Below, piece by piece: positions 1 through 6,701 of a DNA stretch of 8,898 nt. The translations under genes and the position numbers were made by a program. Position 1 is the first letter of the stretch, and every line of letters starts with the position of its first letter. Origin of the DNA: Candidatus Cloacimonadota bacterium (GTDB lineage: Bacteria > Cloacimonadota > Cloacimonadia > Cloacimonadales > Cloacimonadaceae); assembly GCA_028681035.1 (NCBI GenBank), contig JAQUJJ010000144.1, forward strand, positions 1 through 8,898, written 5' to 3'. The notes beneath the pieces are model-generated. The model saw only the letters and a program-made list of their open reading frames with translations. It had not been told where the DNA came from and did no database searches.

Positions 1-47
1 GATGCCGTGGAGATAGTAGGAATAAATCCTCTTATCTCCACGGCATC
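1..47. repeat. Long perfect hairpin in the left host flank
   Basis: Bases 1-15 are the exact reverse complement of 33-47 (arm GATGCCGTGGAGATA). A further short pairing (18-20 with 28-30) closes a 7-base loop. No T-run follows, so it is not a classical rho-independent terminator, though it may end a transcript from outside the window or be a dispersed intergenic repeat. The next bases (61-75) form a second, imperfect ATGGGCT/AGCCAT hairpin. I see no coding sequence in 1-110. The window edge may cut the repeat. Confidence 0.6.
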
Positions 48-110
48 TACACGACAACAAATGGGCTGAAGCCATCTGTGCCGTCCTAAACAAGTTAACA
101 TATAAGCCCT

Positions 111-127
111 TTGTTTTGACCTTAAAA
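111..127 (+). other. attL candidate (left core repeat)
   Basis: TTGTTTTGACCTTAAAA is identical to 6978-6994. Joining the element-internal halves gives the attP expected after excision: a 13-base arm from the right end (6972-6984) and one from the left end (125-137) are inverted repeats matching at 11 of 13 positions. They flank a 7-bp centre, GACCTTA (118-124). Two inverted integrase-binding arms around a 6-8 bp crossover region is the normal core of a tyrosine-recombinase site. The target is not a tRNA gene. Confidence 0.7.
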
Positions 128-223
128 ACAACGATGTAGAAACTGATAGATATAAGCCCATGTAAACTATAGAACTAAGGGGGATTCCATTTCTACTGTA
201 TTCTGTTACTTTGCATATTTATC

Positions 224-252
224 TTGACAGAACGTTACCCGCTCAGTTACTT
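224..252 (+). promoter_or_regulatory. Possible integrase promoter with a consensus -35 only
   Basis: A perfect TTGACA lies at 224-229. At 17 bp spacing the -10 position (247-252) reads TTACTT, which is a poor match, so this is a weak or activator-dependent candidate. Any transcript would run through the GCATTCT cluster before reaching the integrase start at 425, so proteins bound there could repress integrase expression. Confidence 0.25.
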
Positions 253-300
253 GTACTCATATGGAAACAATAAACAGCTCAAGAACTGATGAATTACTAC

Positions 301-393
301 AGGAAAAACCTGCATTCTCTGCATTCTGCTTTGATAGCAAGGACTTGCATTGCATTCTACCTTGCATTCTGCTTGCATTCTCTGCATTCTTGC
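301..393 (+). repeat. Left-end cluster of GCATTCT heptamers
   Basis: Six exact GCATTCT copies start at 312, 321, 352, 364, 375 and 384, with a degenerate one (GCATTGC) at 347. Two pairs (312/321 and 375/384) are 9 bp apart with the linker CT. AGGAAAAACCT (301-311) abuts the first pair. The cluster lies about 185-280 bp inside attL, directly upstream of the integrase gene. It is mirrored at the right end in the opposite orientation. The likely roles are arm-type binding sites for the integrase N-terminal domain, or replication iterons. The rest of 128-424 holds no gene that I can support. Confidence 0.75.
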
Positions 394-424
394 AGTTTTT
401 AACCAGGAATCATAAGGGGGAATC

Positions 425-1522
425 ATGACCAAGGACAACCGAATCGACAAAACTTTGAAGAGGATAGCTGCTTCCAACACCGGGAGCAAGGTAAAGCTCA
501 GAGCGAAGGCCACCAAGACACAAGGCCACAGTATCTATTTGGATTATTACTTGAGCAAAAAACGTACCTATGAATTCTTAGGGCTCTATTTGACTGGGGA
601 CCAGGCACACGACACGATCTCAATAGGGCAGGCTTACGAGATCCGCAAGATCAGGGAAACCGAGATAGTTTACCGGACAGCTGGAGCGCAAGCTGGAGAG
701 TGGAAGCGCAGATCTGATTTCAAGGAATATATCACCCATAAGGGAAAGAACAAGAGCAGATCATGGGCCAGCGTAAATGCTGCGCTCAATAAATTCCACC
801 CGGCACCGATTCGCTTTACGGATCTATCGTATTCATTTATTGAGGGATTCCGGGATTATCTGCTTGCGAACTATTCACAGAATACAGCCTGGGCATATTT
901 CAACACGTTCAAGGCTGCTCTGAACTGCGCAGTCAAGGATCAAATTCTGCTTTCCAACCCCACCCAGGGGATCACGATCCGCAAGATGGACACGGAAAAG
1001 ATATTCCTAAGCTCTGAAGAGCTGCACTTATTGCAGCGCACCCCATACGAGCACCCGGAAACCGCAAGATCCTTCCTCTTTGCCTGCTTCACCGGATTGA
1101 GAATTTCAGACATTATCAGGCTGGACTGGGAGTCAATCGACTACCAAACTAATTCCATAAGTCTGCGCATGAAAAAGACTGACAATATGCTCTATATTCC
1201 TCTGCTTGCAGAAGCCAAGAAGCTCCTGGGGGATCCTTTACCATCCGGGAGAGTGTTTGACCTGCCAGCAGAGTCAACGATCCGCAAACGGCTCACAGAG
1301 TGGATAAAGCAGGCCGGGATCCAAAAGGATGTCACTTTCCACAGCGCACGACATACATTTGCGATCCTTGCGATCGATGCCGGAATTGGTATTCATATTA
1401 TCCAAAAGCTGCTTGGGCATTCAGCAATTGAGCTGACAATGATCTATGCCAAGGTAAGAGATAAGAACCTCAATGAAGCGGCAAGCAAGCTCCAACAACA
1501 TTTTGATGATAACAAAGATTAG
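425..1522 (+). CDS. int: Tyrosine recombinase (integrase) of the element
   Basis: A 365-residue site-specific recombinase that would integrate and excise the element at the 17-bp cores. The N-terminal 60 or so residues (about 33-56, with IYLDYY followed by FLGLYL) look like the beta-sheet arm-binding domain of Bacteroidetes-type integrases. A helical core-binding SAM-like domain follows at about 95-180. The catalytic domain spans about 195-350 and has the full active site: R226 (in TGLR), a Lys at 250 or 251, H306 and R309 (HSAR), H332 (LLGH) and nucleophile Y341. Nothing is missing, so it should be active. The ATG start follows a strong AAGGGGG ribosome site at 414-420. It lies just inside attL, as is usual for integrases. 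An arm-binding domain is expected to need short repeated sites near both ends, which fits the GCATTCT clusters. Confidence 0.95.
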   Translation: MTKDNRIDKTLKRIAASNTGSKVKLRAKATKTQGHSIYLDYYLSKKRTYEFLGLYLTGDQAHDTISIGQAYEIRKIRETEIVYRTAGAQAGEWKRRSDFKEYITHKGKNKSRSWASVNAALNKFHPAPIRFTDLSYSFIEGFRDYLLANYSQNTAWAYFNTFKAALNCAVKDQILLSNPTQGITIRKMDTEKIFLSSEELHLLQRTPYEHPETARSFLFACFTGLRISDIIRLDWESIDYQTNSISLRMKKTDNMLYIPLLAEAKKLLGDPLPSGRVFDLPAESTIRKRLTEWIKQAGIQKDVTFHSARHTFAILAIDAGIGIHIIQKLLGHSAIELTMIYAKVRDKNLNEAASKLQQHFDDNKD

Positions 1523-1532
1523 GTAGGTAAAC

Positions 1533-2159
1533 ATGAGAACTATAGCCTTTCCAACCAAAGAAGATTTGAAGCCGGGCAAACCACACTTTCCCATTGGGGG
1601 AAAAGCTATTTGCCCAGACCCAGAATGTAGAGGGATATTGACGAGATATCGGACTGGAAATCATTGGGTATATCTGAGCTGTCCACAATGCGGGAAAAAG
1701 TATAAGGCGGAGCGGTTTATAATGACGCAGCCGGTATTTAGACTGCACCCTAATCGTTTGCAGCCGGACCGGATATCTAAGCCATTAAAACCCGCTTTTA
1801 GTGCCATCCGGGACAAAATAAAAAACAACCCTGATCTTGAAAATGTAGAATTGCCAGAAAGTGAAGACGACCTGGCTCATTTCTTATTAGAAAAGGAAAT
1901 ACACGAATATATCAGGCTACCTGTTCAATCTACTAAACAAGATCGTATCCGCAACGCTATAGACGAAGCGATAAAAGAGAACGTATCTGCTGAAGATTTG
2001 AGCATGATCGTAAGATTTGTTTTATATGCCGTTATGCTGAGCGAAAACGATTACTACAACAGGCTGATGGACGCTTTCCAGAAGCCTGAAGAGGCAATCA
2101 GCAAGGACATTATCCCCATAGGTTCTAAAGCCAAACGCAAGAAGCGGATGCAGGGATAA
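1533..2159 (+). CDS. Zinc-ribbon protein of unknown function, paired with the integrase
   Basis: A 208-residue protein I do not recognise as a named family. It has a probable zinc ribbon near the N-terminus: C27-x4-C32, then C50-x2-C53 in the context SCPQCGKKY. This resembles nucleic-acid-binding ribbons. A proline- and lysine-rich linker follows, then a mostly helical acidic region (about 95-185) and a very basic C-terminal tail (KAKRKKR). It starts 10 bp after the integrase stop, behind an AGGTAGG ribosome site, so the two genes are probably cotranscribed. Plausible roles are a recombination directionality factor, an integrase modulator or a regulator of the downstream operon. None is shown by the sequence. 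There are no membrane segments and no signal peptide. Confidence 0.85.
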   Translation: MRTIAFPTKEDLKPGKPHFPIGGKAICPDPECRGILTRYRTGNHWVYLSCPQCGKKYKAERFIMTQPVFRLHPNRLQPDRISKPLKPAFSAIRDKIKNNPDLENVELPESEDDLAHFLLEKEIHEYIRLPVQSTKQDRIRNAIDEAIKENVSAEDLSMIVRFVLYAVMLSENDYYNRLMDAFQKPEEAISKDIIPIGSKAKRKKRMQG

Positions 2160-2218
2160 TTCCAGAAACACGAATCTGGATAAAGCTTTGAGTAACAGGC
2201 ATATAGGCTATAAAGTCC

Positions 2219-2247
2219 TTGACAAGAATCCAAGGTATTGTTTTTAT
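2219..2247 (+). promoter_or_regulatory. Sigma-70-type promoter for the replication/packaging operon
   Basis: A perfect TTGACA -35 (2219-2224) and a TTTTAT -10 (2242-2247) are separated by 17 bp. TATGTA at 2245-2250 is an alternative -10. It is the best promoter-like sequence between the two modules and would give a leader of about 135 bases before the HTH gene at 2388. Confidence 0.5.
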
Positions 2248-2259
2248 GTAAATAGAAAA

Positions 2260-2285
2260 GCCGGAAGCAGGATTCCGCTCCCGGC
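2260..2285 (+). promoter_or_regulatory. Leader hairpin after the promoter
   Basis: An imperfect stem: GCCGG (2260-2264) pairs with CCGGC (2281-2285), and AGC with GCT further in, separated by single mismatches. There is no T-run, so it is not an intrinsic terminator. It starts about 13 bp after the -10 and could stabilise the leader or act as an operator. Confidence 0.3.
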
Positions 2286-2287
2286 AG

Positions 2288-2320
2288 AACGATCATAAGT
2301 TATCGTTTGTGTCAACAAAC
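2288..2320. promoter_or_regulatory. Two overlapping palindromes, a candidate operator
   Basis: AACGAT (2288-2293) is inverted as ATCGTT (2302-2307). The overlapping GTTTGT (2305-2310) is inverted as ACAAAC (2315-2320). Dyads like these between a promoter and an HTH gene are typical operator positions. The regulator is unknown; it could be the HTH protein itself or a protein from a helper phage. The mutually exclusive pairing could also form alternative RNA structures. Confidence 0.35.
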
Positions 2321-2387
2321 CAACGCTGGCTTACAGATCGATTCTGTCAAGCGGAAAATGTAATTCTGCTTCCCCAGGAGTTATAAA

Positions 2388-2624
2388 ATGGCCACAGACC
2401 AATTTATCGACCTACAGGAAGCCGCTGAGCTGTTAAAGCTCAAGCCTGCAACCGTTTATCAGTATGTATGGCTAAAAAAGCTGCCATGCTACAAACCATT
2501 TGGGCGCAAACTATACTTTCGCAAAGATGAGCTTATCGAGCTCTTAAACAATGGCAGGATCGCATCAGCAGAAGAGATCCAGACACAGGCCGCAAACTAT
2601 GCCATGATGGGTAAAAAGAAATGA
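2388..2624 (+). CDS. Excisionase/AlpA-type helix-turn-helix protein
   Basis: A 78-residue DNA-binding protein of the MerR-like HTH_17 (excisionase) class. Residues 6-55 show the family pattern: IDLQEAAELLKLKPATVYQYV forms the helix-turn-helix, and the wing passes through GRKLYF to a closing KDELIELL helix. The short C-terminal tail is Ala/Gln-rich. In this class such proteins direct excision or activate element genes, as AlpA-like proteins do in Gram-negative satellites. As first gene of the operon it is the natural local regulator or directionality factor. AGGAG at 2376-2380 sets the ATG. The stop overlaps the next start (ATGA, 2621-2624), implying translational coupling. Confidence 0.85.
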   Translation: MATDQFIDLQEAAELLKLKPATVYQYVWLKKLPCYKPFGRKLYFRKDELIELLNNGRIASAEEIQTQAANYAMMGKKK

Positions 2625-3928
2625 AGATTCCCACCGCTTCAAAAGGCTCCTCTGATGAAGATCACCGGGGCTTTCCGCTTCACGTATTCCCAGAGAGCAT
2701 CCAGGCCGTTTGCAGAGAGTATTGCCGGACATTAAGCTACAATATCGATCTGCTAAGTTTGGAGATGCTCACGGCTCTCTCAAGCGCAGTGGGCAGCAAT
2801 TACAAGGTAAAGGTACGCAACCGGCATATCGAGCCTGCCATCATTTGGGGAATTGCAGTGGGAAAATCCGGGACCAAGAAGACCCATATCTTAAATGAAT
2901 TGTACGCACCATTTGAAGAGATCGACAGAAAAAGACGGGATATTTACCAAGCAGACATGCAACTGTATGAGGCCAACGATTGCAAGGGCACCAAGCCGAA
3001 ATCGTACCAGCCGCACGTCCTCTCAGACATGACTTATGAATCATTGGCTCAAACAGTGGAATCCAACCCCCAGGGCGTTATATTGAAGTATGATGAAATA
3101 ATGGCTCTGATGGATAACTTCAACCGCTACACAAAAGGATCTGATGAGCCGTATTATTTGACACTATTTGGGGGCAAGGACATAATAATAAGCCGCAAAA
3201 CCCAAGACACCATCCACACAAACGGAAGCTTTGTCAATATCATTGGGGGCATCCAACCCGCACGGCTTGGGGATCTACTCACCAAAAGGCGCATGGAAAA
3301 TGGTTTTGCTGCACGCTTCCTCTTTGCCTTCCCTGATGCACGAGCTGAGCCTTGGCCAGAAGAAGAATGTGATCAGGATATTGTAGATGATTACCACCGG
3401 ATTATCCTGGGCATTCGCAACCAGGGTCCATGCAATGGAGACAGCACGAATATAAGGTTCTCTGTCCAGGCAATGAAAGATCTCAGAGCATGGCAGAAGC
3501 AAAACACCGTCAACGTCAATGAATACAACGATAACGACAACCCTATGGCAGAAATTCTTTCCAAGTGGGAAAGTTATGTAGTGCGCTTCGCTCTGATCCT
3601 GGCAATGGCTCACGAATTCTGCACCAACGAAAAAGCACCTACAGAGATCCCTGCAAATTGTGTCAAATGGGCAATAGAACTCTTTGCTTATTTCCTCTCA
3701 CAAACGGAAAAGGCATTTGCTTTGATCGAGAGACCGGAAGCGATCGACCGGTTAAGCGAAAAACAGTTACTGCTATACAGCAGGCTCCCAGAGGCGTTCA
3801 CCACAGCCGAAGCCGAAGCGATCGCAAAGCAGATTGACTTCCCAGGCAGAACCATGAAAGACTTTATTGCCAAGCCGACCTTATTCCTGAAAGTTAAATA
3901 TGGACATTATGAAAAGAGGATAAAGTGA
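2621..3928 (+). CDS. DUF3987-type P-loop ATPase, probable replication protein
   Basis: A 435-residue protein resembling the DUF3987 family, common on integrative elements of Bacteroidetes and relatives next to primases and thought to act as a helicase-like replication factor. A Walker A-like loop lies at 81-88 (GKSGTKKT), where the glycine before the usual KT is replaced by lysine. Walker B is at 153-159 (VILKYDE). A sensor-like strand NIIGGIQPARL spans about 206-216, and R232 in GFAARFLFAFPD is a candidate arginine finger. The C-terminal third is helical and unassigned. It overlaps the HTH gene upstream by 4 bp, has only a weak ribosome site, and so is probably made by coupled translation. 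With the primase downstream it would replicate the excised element. The helicase role is inferred from family and context. Confidence 0.85.
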   Translation: MKIPTASKGSSDEDHRGFPLHVFPESIQAVCREYCRTLSYNIDLLSLEMLTALSSAVGSNYKVKVRNRHIEPAIIWGIAVGKSGTKKTHILNELYAPFEEIDRKRRDIYQADMQLYEANDCKGTKPKSYQPHVLSDMTYESLAQTVESNPQGVILKYDEIMALMDNFNRYTKGSDEPYYLTLFGGKDIIISRKTQDTIHTNGSFVNIIGGIQPARLGDLLTKRRMENGFAARFLFAFPDARAEPWPEEECDQDIVDDYHRIILGIRNQGPCNGDSTNIRFSVQAMKDLRAWQKQNTVNVNEYNDNDNPMAEILSKWESYVVRFALILAMAHEFCTNEKAPTEIPANCVKWAIELFAYFLSQTEKAFALIERPEAIDRLSEKQLLLYSRLPEAFTTAEAEAIAKQIDFPGRTMKDFIAKPTLFLKVKYGHYEKRIK

Positions 3929-4968
3929 TGGATGCGTTCACAATGCTCAAGACCGTACCAATAACCGAGATGGCAGACCGCATTGGTCTGAACTACACAG
4001 AGCGCATGGGTAAGGCCACCGCAAACTGTCCCTTCTGCAAAGACGAAACCGGGCACCTCTATTTATACAGCGACTCCAACCGTTATCATTGCTTTAAATG
4101 CCAAGCTTCCGGGGATTCTATCGACCTTGCGATAAAAGGCTTTAACTACTCAATAGGGGCGCTGAAAGACCTGTTTGGATATAACACACCAACGACAGCG
4201 AGATCATGCACCAAAGAGCCTCTCACAAAGCCGAAATCCGAGAGACCCCACCCGGAACCCGTAAAGATGGCAGATTACTCAAATATCTATTATGAAGTCA
4301 TGCAAAATCTGGATATATCTGATGCAGGGCTGGAATATCTCACCCATAGGGGACTTACTGAAGCCATCATAAAACGATACAGTTTGAGAAGCATTGACGA
4401 ACCCAAAACCTTTTTCAACTCCCTAATGGGGAAGTATTCTCAAGACGATTTATTAGCAGCCGGACTGATCGATTACAATAAAAATGGCAAGCTCTATGGA
4501 TCGTTTTTTATGCCGGCAATTCTATTCTCACACCCAAGCAAGGACACGAACCGGATCACCAGCCTGAGCACCCGGAATCTGGCCGGGGATGCCAAGAGCT
4601 TTAAACTGCACGGCGTACCATCGACATACTATTATGGGCTGGATGCAGACCAGGCGAAAGAGATATTTGTCTTTGAGGGCATCATTGACGGCTTGAGCTA
4701 TGCAGTGATGGCAAATAAAGACAACTTCATTAGTTTAAACGGCTTACTCACACCAAGCCAATACGATAATCTCAAACAAGCACACCCCAATCAAAAGCTC
4801 ATTCTGGGGCTGGACCCGGATGAAGCTGGGCAAGAAGCTTTGTCCAGGATCAAGCAATGCGATTACATAAACTGGACAGCATTTGCTATCCAACTGGGAT
4901 TTAAGGGGCTCCAGAAGCATGAAAACGGCAAACCTTGGGACATGAACGATTATCTAATGGGGAAATAA
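3928..4968 (+). CDS. DNA primase with CHC2-type zinc finger and TOPRIM domain
   Basis: A 346-residue DnaG-like primase that would lay RNA primers for element replication. The N-terminal zinc finger uses C34-P-F-C37 and C55-F-K-C58, so it is all-cysteine where cellular DnaG has a histidine. A linker follows, then a catalytic core with a TOPRIM fold: E250 in VFEGIIDG, and D296/D298 in LGLDPDEAG. Near the C-terminus is the WDMNDYL motif (337-343) seen in mobile-element primases. It is much shorter than chromosomal DnaG and has no room for a helicase-interaction domain, which fits pairing with the ATPase encoded just upstream. I chose ATG 3928 because AGAGGA (3915-3920) lies 7 bp before it; GTG at 3925 would add one residue. 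Its A overlaps the upstream stop (TGATG). Confidence 0.92.
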   Translation: MDAFTMLKTVPITEMADRIGLNYTERMGKATANCPFCKDETGHLYLYSDSNRYHCFKCQASGDSIDLAIKGFNYSIGALKDLFGYNTPTTARSCTKEPLTKPKSERPHPEPVKMADYSNIYYEVMQNLDISDAGLEYLTHRGLTEAIIKRYSLRSIDEPKTFFNSLMGKYSQDDLLAAGLIDYNKNGKLYGSFFMPAILFSHPSKDTNRITSLSTRNLAGDAKSFKLHGVPSTYYYGLDADQAKEIFVFEGIIDGLSYAVMANKDNFISLNGLLTPSQYDNLKQAHPNQKLILGLDPDEAGQEALSRIKQCDYINWTAFAIQLGFKGLQKHENGKPWDMNDYLMGK

Positions 4969-4970
4969 AT

Positions 4971-5048
4971 TTGAACAAACACAAGGAGAAAACGGGGCCG
5001 GTACAAGGGCTCCAGGCATTTAATAACGGCCATAGGAGGCCACAATGA
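4971..5048 (+). CDS. Possible 25-residue coupling peptide
   Basis: A TTG-initiated reading frame fills the gap between the primase stop and the next gene. It ends in a TGA overlapping the next ATG by 4 bp (ATGA, 5045-5048). GGGGAA lies 6 bp before the TTG. The product, beginning NKHKEK and ending GHRRPQ, is basic and has no recognisable domain. The ATGA overlap, which matches other junctions in this operon, is the main argument that it is translated. It could equally be a chance frame, as the next gene has its own strong AGGAGG. Confidence 0.25.
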   Translation: MNKHKEKTGPVQGLQAFNNGHRRPQ

Positions 5049-5314
5049 CACCAAACGATAAACTTATCAAGATGGTAATGCGAGAAACTGAACTTGCAGC
5101 CGGCAAGAAACTAATGAACTTTAAGGACCTCAAGAAGGGCCTGGGCAATGAATACGCTTTCAAGGCGGTTTACGATGCTCACACTGCAATGATGCAGGCA
5201 CTACAGAAGGCGAACCTTACCCAAGAGTCAATGATCGTAACGCTCCAGTTTTTAGATCAAGTGAGAGCAGATCTGGAAAAAGACTTCCTGGGAAAGCTGA
5301 AGGCTTCGATATGA
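5045..5314 (+). CDS. Small helical protein of unknown function
   Basis: An 89-residue soluble, probably all-helical protein with no cysteine and no recognised motif. It has a basic N-terminal half (KLIKMVMRETELAAGKK) and a C-terminal amphipathic helix ending LEKDFLGKLKASI. A perfect AGGAGG (5034-5039) 5 bp upstream fixes the ATG. Its stop overlaps the next start by 4 bp, tying it to the terminase-like protein. By position it could be an accessory packaging or regulatory factor, but nothing in its sequence says so. Confidence 0.75.
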   Translation: MTPNDKLIKMVMRETELAAGKKLMNFKDLKKGLGNEYAFKAVYDAHTAMMQALQKANLTQESMIVTLQFLDQVRADLEKDFLGKLKASI

Positions 5315-5859
5315 GCGCAAGCGCAAACGTTCAAGCATTGCAAGACAAGCCTTTATGCGATGCAGGGCGCAGCTATAAAAAAAGGCCGGCACAAAAGCGG
5401 GACCAGATAGAGATCAAGACGATCAGACACGATGTGGGCGCAGCCTGGGAAAATGATGATGAAATTGAGATGCTGGGCGATGCTCTAATATCCTGGATGG
5501 AAGGCACCGGCACCGGCACAATTCCTCTGCTCAAGGCGTTTTTAACACGCCACCGGATCACCAGGCGCACCGTCAAGGCGTTAAAAGAGCGCAACGAATA
5601 CTTCAGCCAATGCTGGGATCTTGCGCAGGACATGCAGGAAGTAAGGCTCTTAGAGCATGGCCTGGAAAGCAGAACGCCAACCTTTGCGATATTCCTATTG
5701 AAGTGTAACCACCGGTATTCAGAAACAGCCGCATTTGGACAAGGTGGCTCAACTGGGCGTATTACCTTCAGTGGATTTGATGATGATAAAACAGAGATCG
5801 TATTAGTGCCTAAACGCATGGCAGAAGATGATCTTGACAATAACGACATAAACAATTAA
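5311..5859 (+). CDS. Terminase small subunit-like DNA-binding protein (tentative)
   Basis: A 182-residue protein whose layout recalls phage terminase small subunits, which recognise pac/cos DNA and recruit the large subunit. A basic N-terminus (SYKKRPAQKR) is followed by an acidic helix (49-65), then an HTH-like segment (about 71-92: IPLLKAFLTRHRITRRTVKAL). A helix with QEVRLLEHGL follows, then TPTFAIFLLKCNHRYSE at 122-138. The pattern of a small HTH, an R/E-rich helix and AIFLLKxNxxY is what I associate with small terminases; I recognise the pattern, not a specific homologue. The C-terminus is strongly acidic (AEDDLDNNDINN), as in tails that contact the large subunit. No large terminase is present, so it would have to use a helper phage's enzyme, as satellites do. 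The alternative is a generic HTH regulator. Confidence 0.5.
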   Translation: MSASANVQALQDKPLCDAGRSYKKRPAQKRDQIEIKTIRHDVGAAWENDDEIEMLGDALISWMEGTGTGTIPLLKAFLTRHRITRRTVKALKERNEYFSQCWDLAQDMQEVRLLEHGLESRTPTFAIFLLKCNHRYSETAAFGQGGSTGRITFSGFDDDKTEIVLVPKRMAEDDLDNNDINN

Positions 5860-5876
5860 GAATAAGAGGTAACACC

Positions 5877-6503
5877 ATGACAAACAAAATGACAGAAATT
5901 GACAAAAGAATGACCACAATTGCAAGCACTTGGAAAAAACGCATTGAGAACAGAGAAACGATTAAAGCAGAGCTTGTAAAGGCTCACGGGACCGGCATAC
6001 TGGACAGCAGGAAAGCCGGAGATTATGCCGCGCTGGCTGAAAAACATAGAATGGAAATGGTCAAGCAAGCCGGAATTGCGATGAGAAAAGAACAAGAGGC
6101 TATTGAAACAAGGTTAAAGGATCTTGAAAATGAGCGTCAACGGAAAATGGTTCAAATCTCAAGCGGCAATCACATTGTGAAAAAGTATGCAATAAATAAC
6201 CGCATAACAGAAGAAGCGGCTCAGGCGGAGCTTGATAAGTATGCAGCCGGCAAGAAGACCGGATTCAAGGCCGAGATTCTGGCTGATCAGTATGCTGCTA
6301 TCAGAAACCATGATAACCTGCAAAATGAGCTTTCAAAGAAGGAAGCTGGCAAAATCCTTGACAGCCACATGGATAACATTGAAACGCAAGAGCAGAAAGC
6401 AGAACGCAAACACTACTCAAACCTTGTCAATATGGCACCTCTGGCACTGATGGACTATTACGCAGGCTTAGGAAATCTGTTTGAAGGTAAATTCCAGGAC
6501 TGA
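5877..6503 (+). CDS. Charged, largely helical protein of unknown function
   Basis: A 208-residue, very hydrophilic protein with Lys/Glu-rich helices throughout. Residues 55-95 (EKHRMEMVKQ to LENERQRK) and 140-180 have coiled-coil character. It has no cysteines, signal peptide or membrane segment. I recognise no family. It begins 17 bp after the terminase-like gene behind AAGAGGT and is the last operon gene before the terminator. Such composition occurs in phage scaffolding and capsid-size-redirecting proteins, which satellites often encode beside terS. That role is only a hypothesis from composition and position. A DNA-binding accessory factor or anti-phage function is equally open. Confidence 0.8.
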   Translation: MTNKMTEIDKRMTTIASTWKKRIENRETIKAELVKAHGTGILDSRKAGDYAALAEKHRMEMVKQAGIAMRKEQEAIETRLKDLENERQRKMVQISSGNHIVKKYAINNRITEEAAQAELDKYAAGKKTGFKAEILADQYAAIRNHDNLQNELSKKEAGKILDSHMDNIETQEQKAERKHYSNLVNMAPLALMDYYAGLGNLFEGKFQD

Positions 6504-6527
6504 TCCAGTAACCTCTCAAACAAGCAG

Positions 6528-6558
6528 AAGCCGCTCATTGATCTGAGCGGCTTTCTTT
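6528..6558 (+). terminator. Rho-independent terminator of the element operon
   Basis: A 10-bp perfect stem, AAGCCGCTCA (6528-6537) with TGAGCGGCTT (6544-6553), has a 6-base loop and is followed by TCTTT. It lies 25 bp after the last operon stop and closes the long transcript that starts before the HTH gene. Confidence 0.85.
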
Positions 6559-6693
6559 ATGGACAAGGAAACTATAGCACCGGCTTGAGATAGTGCCACA
6601 GAAGCGATATTAGAGAGCCTGGGCGCAATTATAGAGGCGCACGCAGGGACCGGGGCCGGGCTTTTTAACCTGGATATTTACCCTAATGAGTGA
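6559..6693 (+). pseudogene. Degenerate short reading frame with an in-frame TGA
   Basis: An ATG at 6559 opens nine codons, then TGA at 6586-6588. The same frame then continues for 34 coding-like codons (beginning DSATEAILESLG, ending NLDIYPNE) to tandem stops at 6691-6696. The part after the TGA weakly resembles residues 50-73 of the terminase-like protein (shared GTGxG and a similar helix before it), so it may be a relic of a duplicated or lost gene. No ribosome site precedes the ATG, which sits at the foot of the terminator. Chance is quite possible. Confidence 0.2.
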
Positions 6694-6701
6694 TAATGCA
6701 G

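Noticed and set aside
111..127. Insertion into a tRNA gene
   Set aside because: No tRNA cloverleaf or T-loop sequence is found around either core repeat.
301..393. CRISPR array from the clustered repeats
   Set aside because: Repeats are 7 bp with irregular short spacing, there is no 25-40 bp repeat with unique spacers, and no cas genes are present.
247..516. Minus-strand frame of 89 residues over the left repeat cluster
   Set aside because: Its repeated RMQRMQ residues are just the heptamers read in frame. It overlaps the integrase start and has no ribosome site.
5373..5855. Minus-strand frame of 160 residues opposite the terminase-like gene
   Set aside because: Low-complexity Ser/Arg-rich translation of the antisense strand. 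The + strand gene has operon overlaps and a sensible composition.
4971..6503. Relaxase or mobilisation genes expected on a mobilizable element
   Set aside because: None of the products shows a relaxase histidine triad or MobA/MobB-like features, so mobilisation in cis is not supported.
6586..6588. Recoded TGA (alternative genetic code or selenocysteine)
   Set aside because: TGA is used as the normal stop by several genes here, including overlapping ATGA junctions, and no SECIS-like structure is evident.
396..6674. TTTTTAACCAGGA (396-408) and TTTTTAACCTGGA (6662-6674) as an additional end repeat
   Set aside because: They match at 12 of 13 bases, but their spacing from the heptamer clusters differs and T-runs of this kind recur by chance. 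Not strong enough to list.
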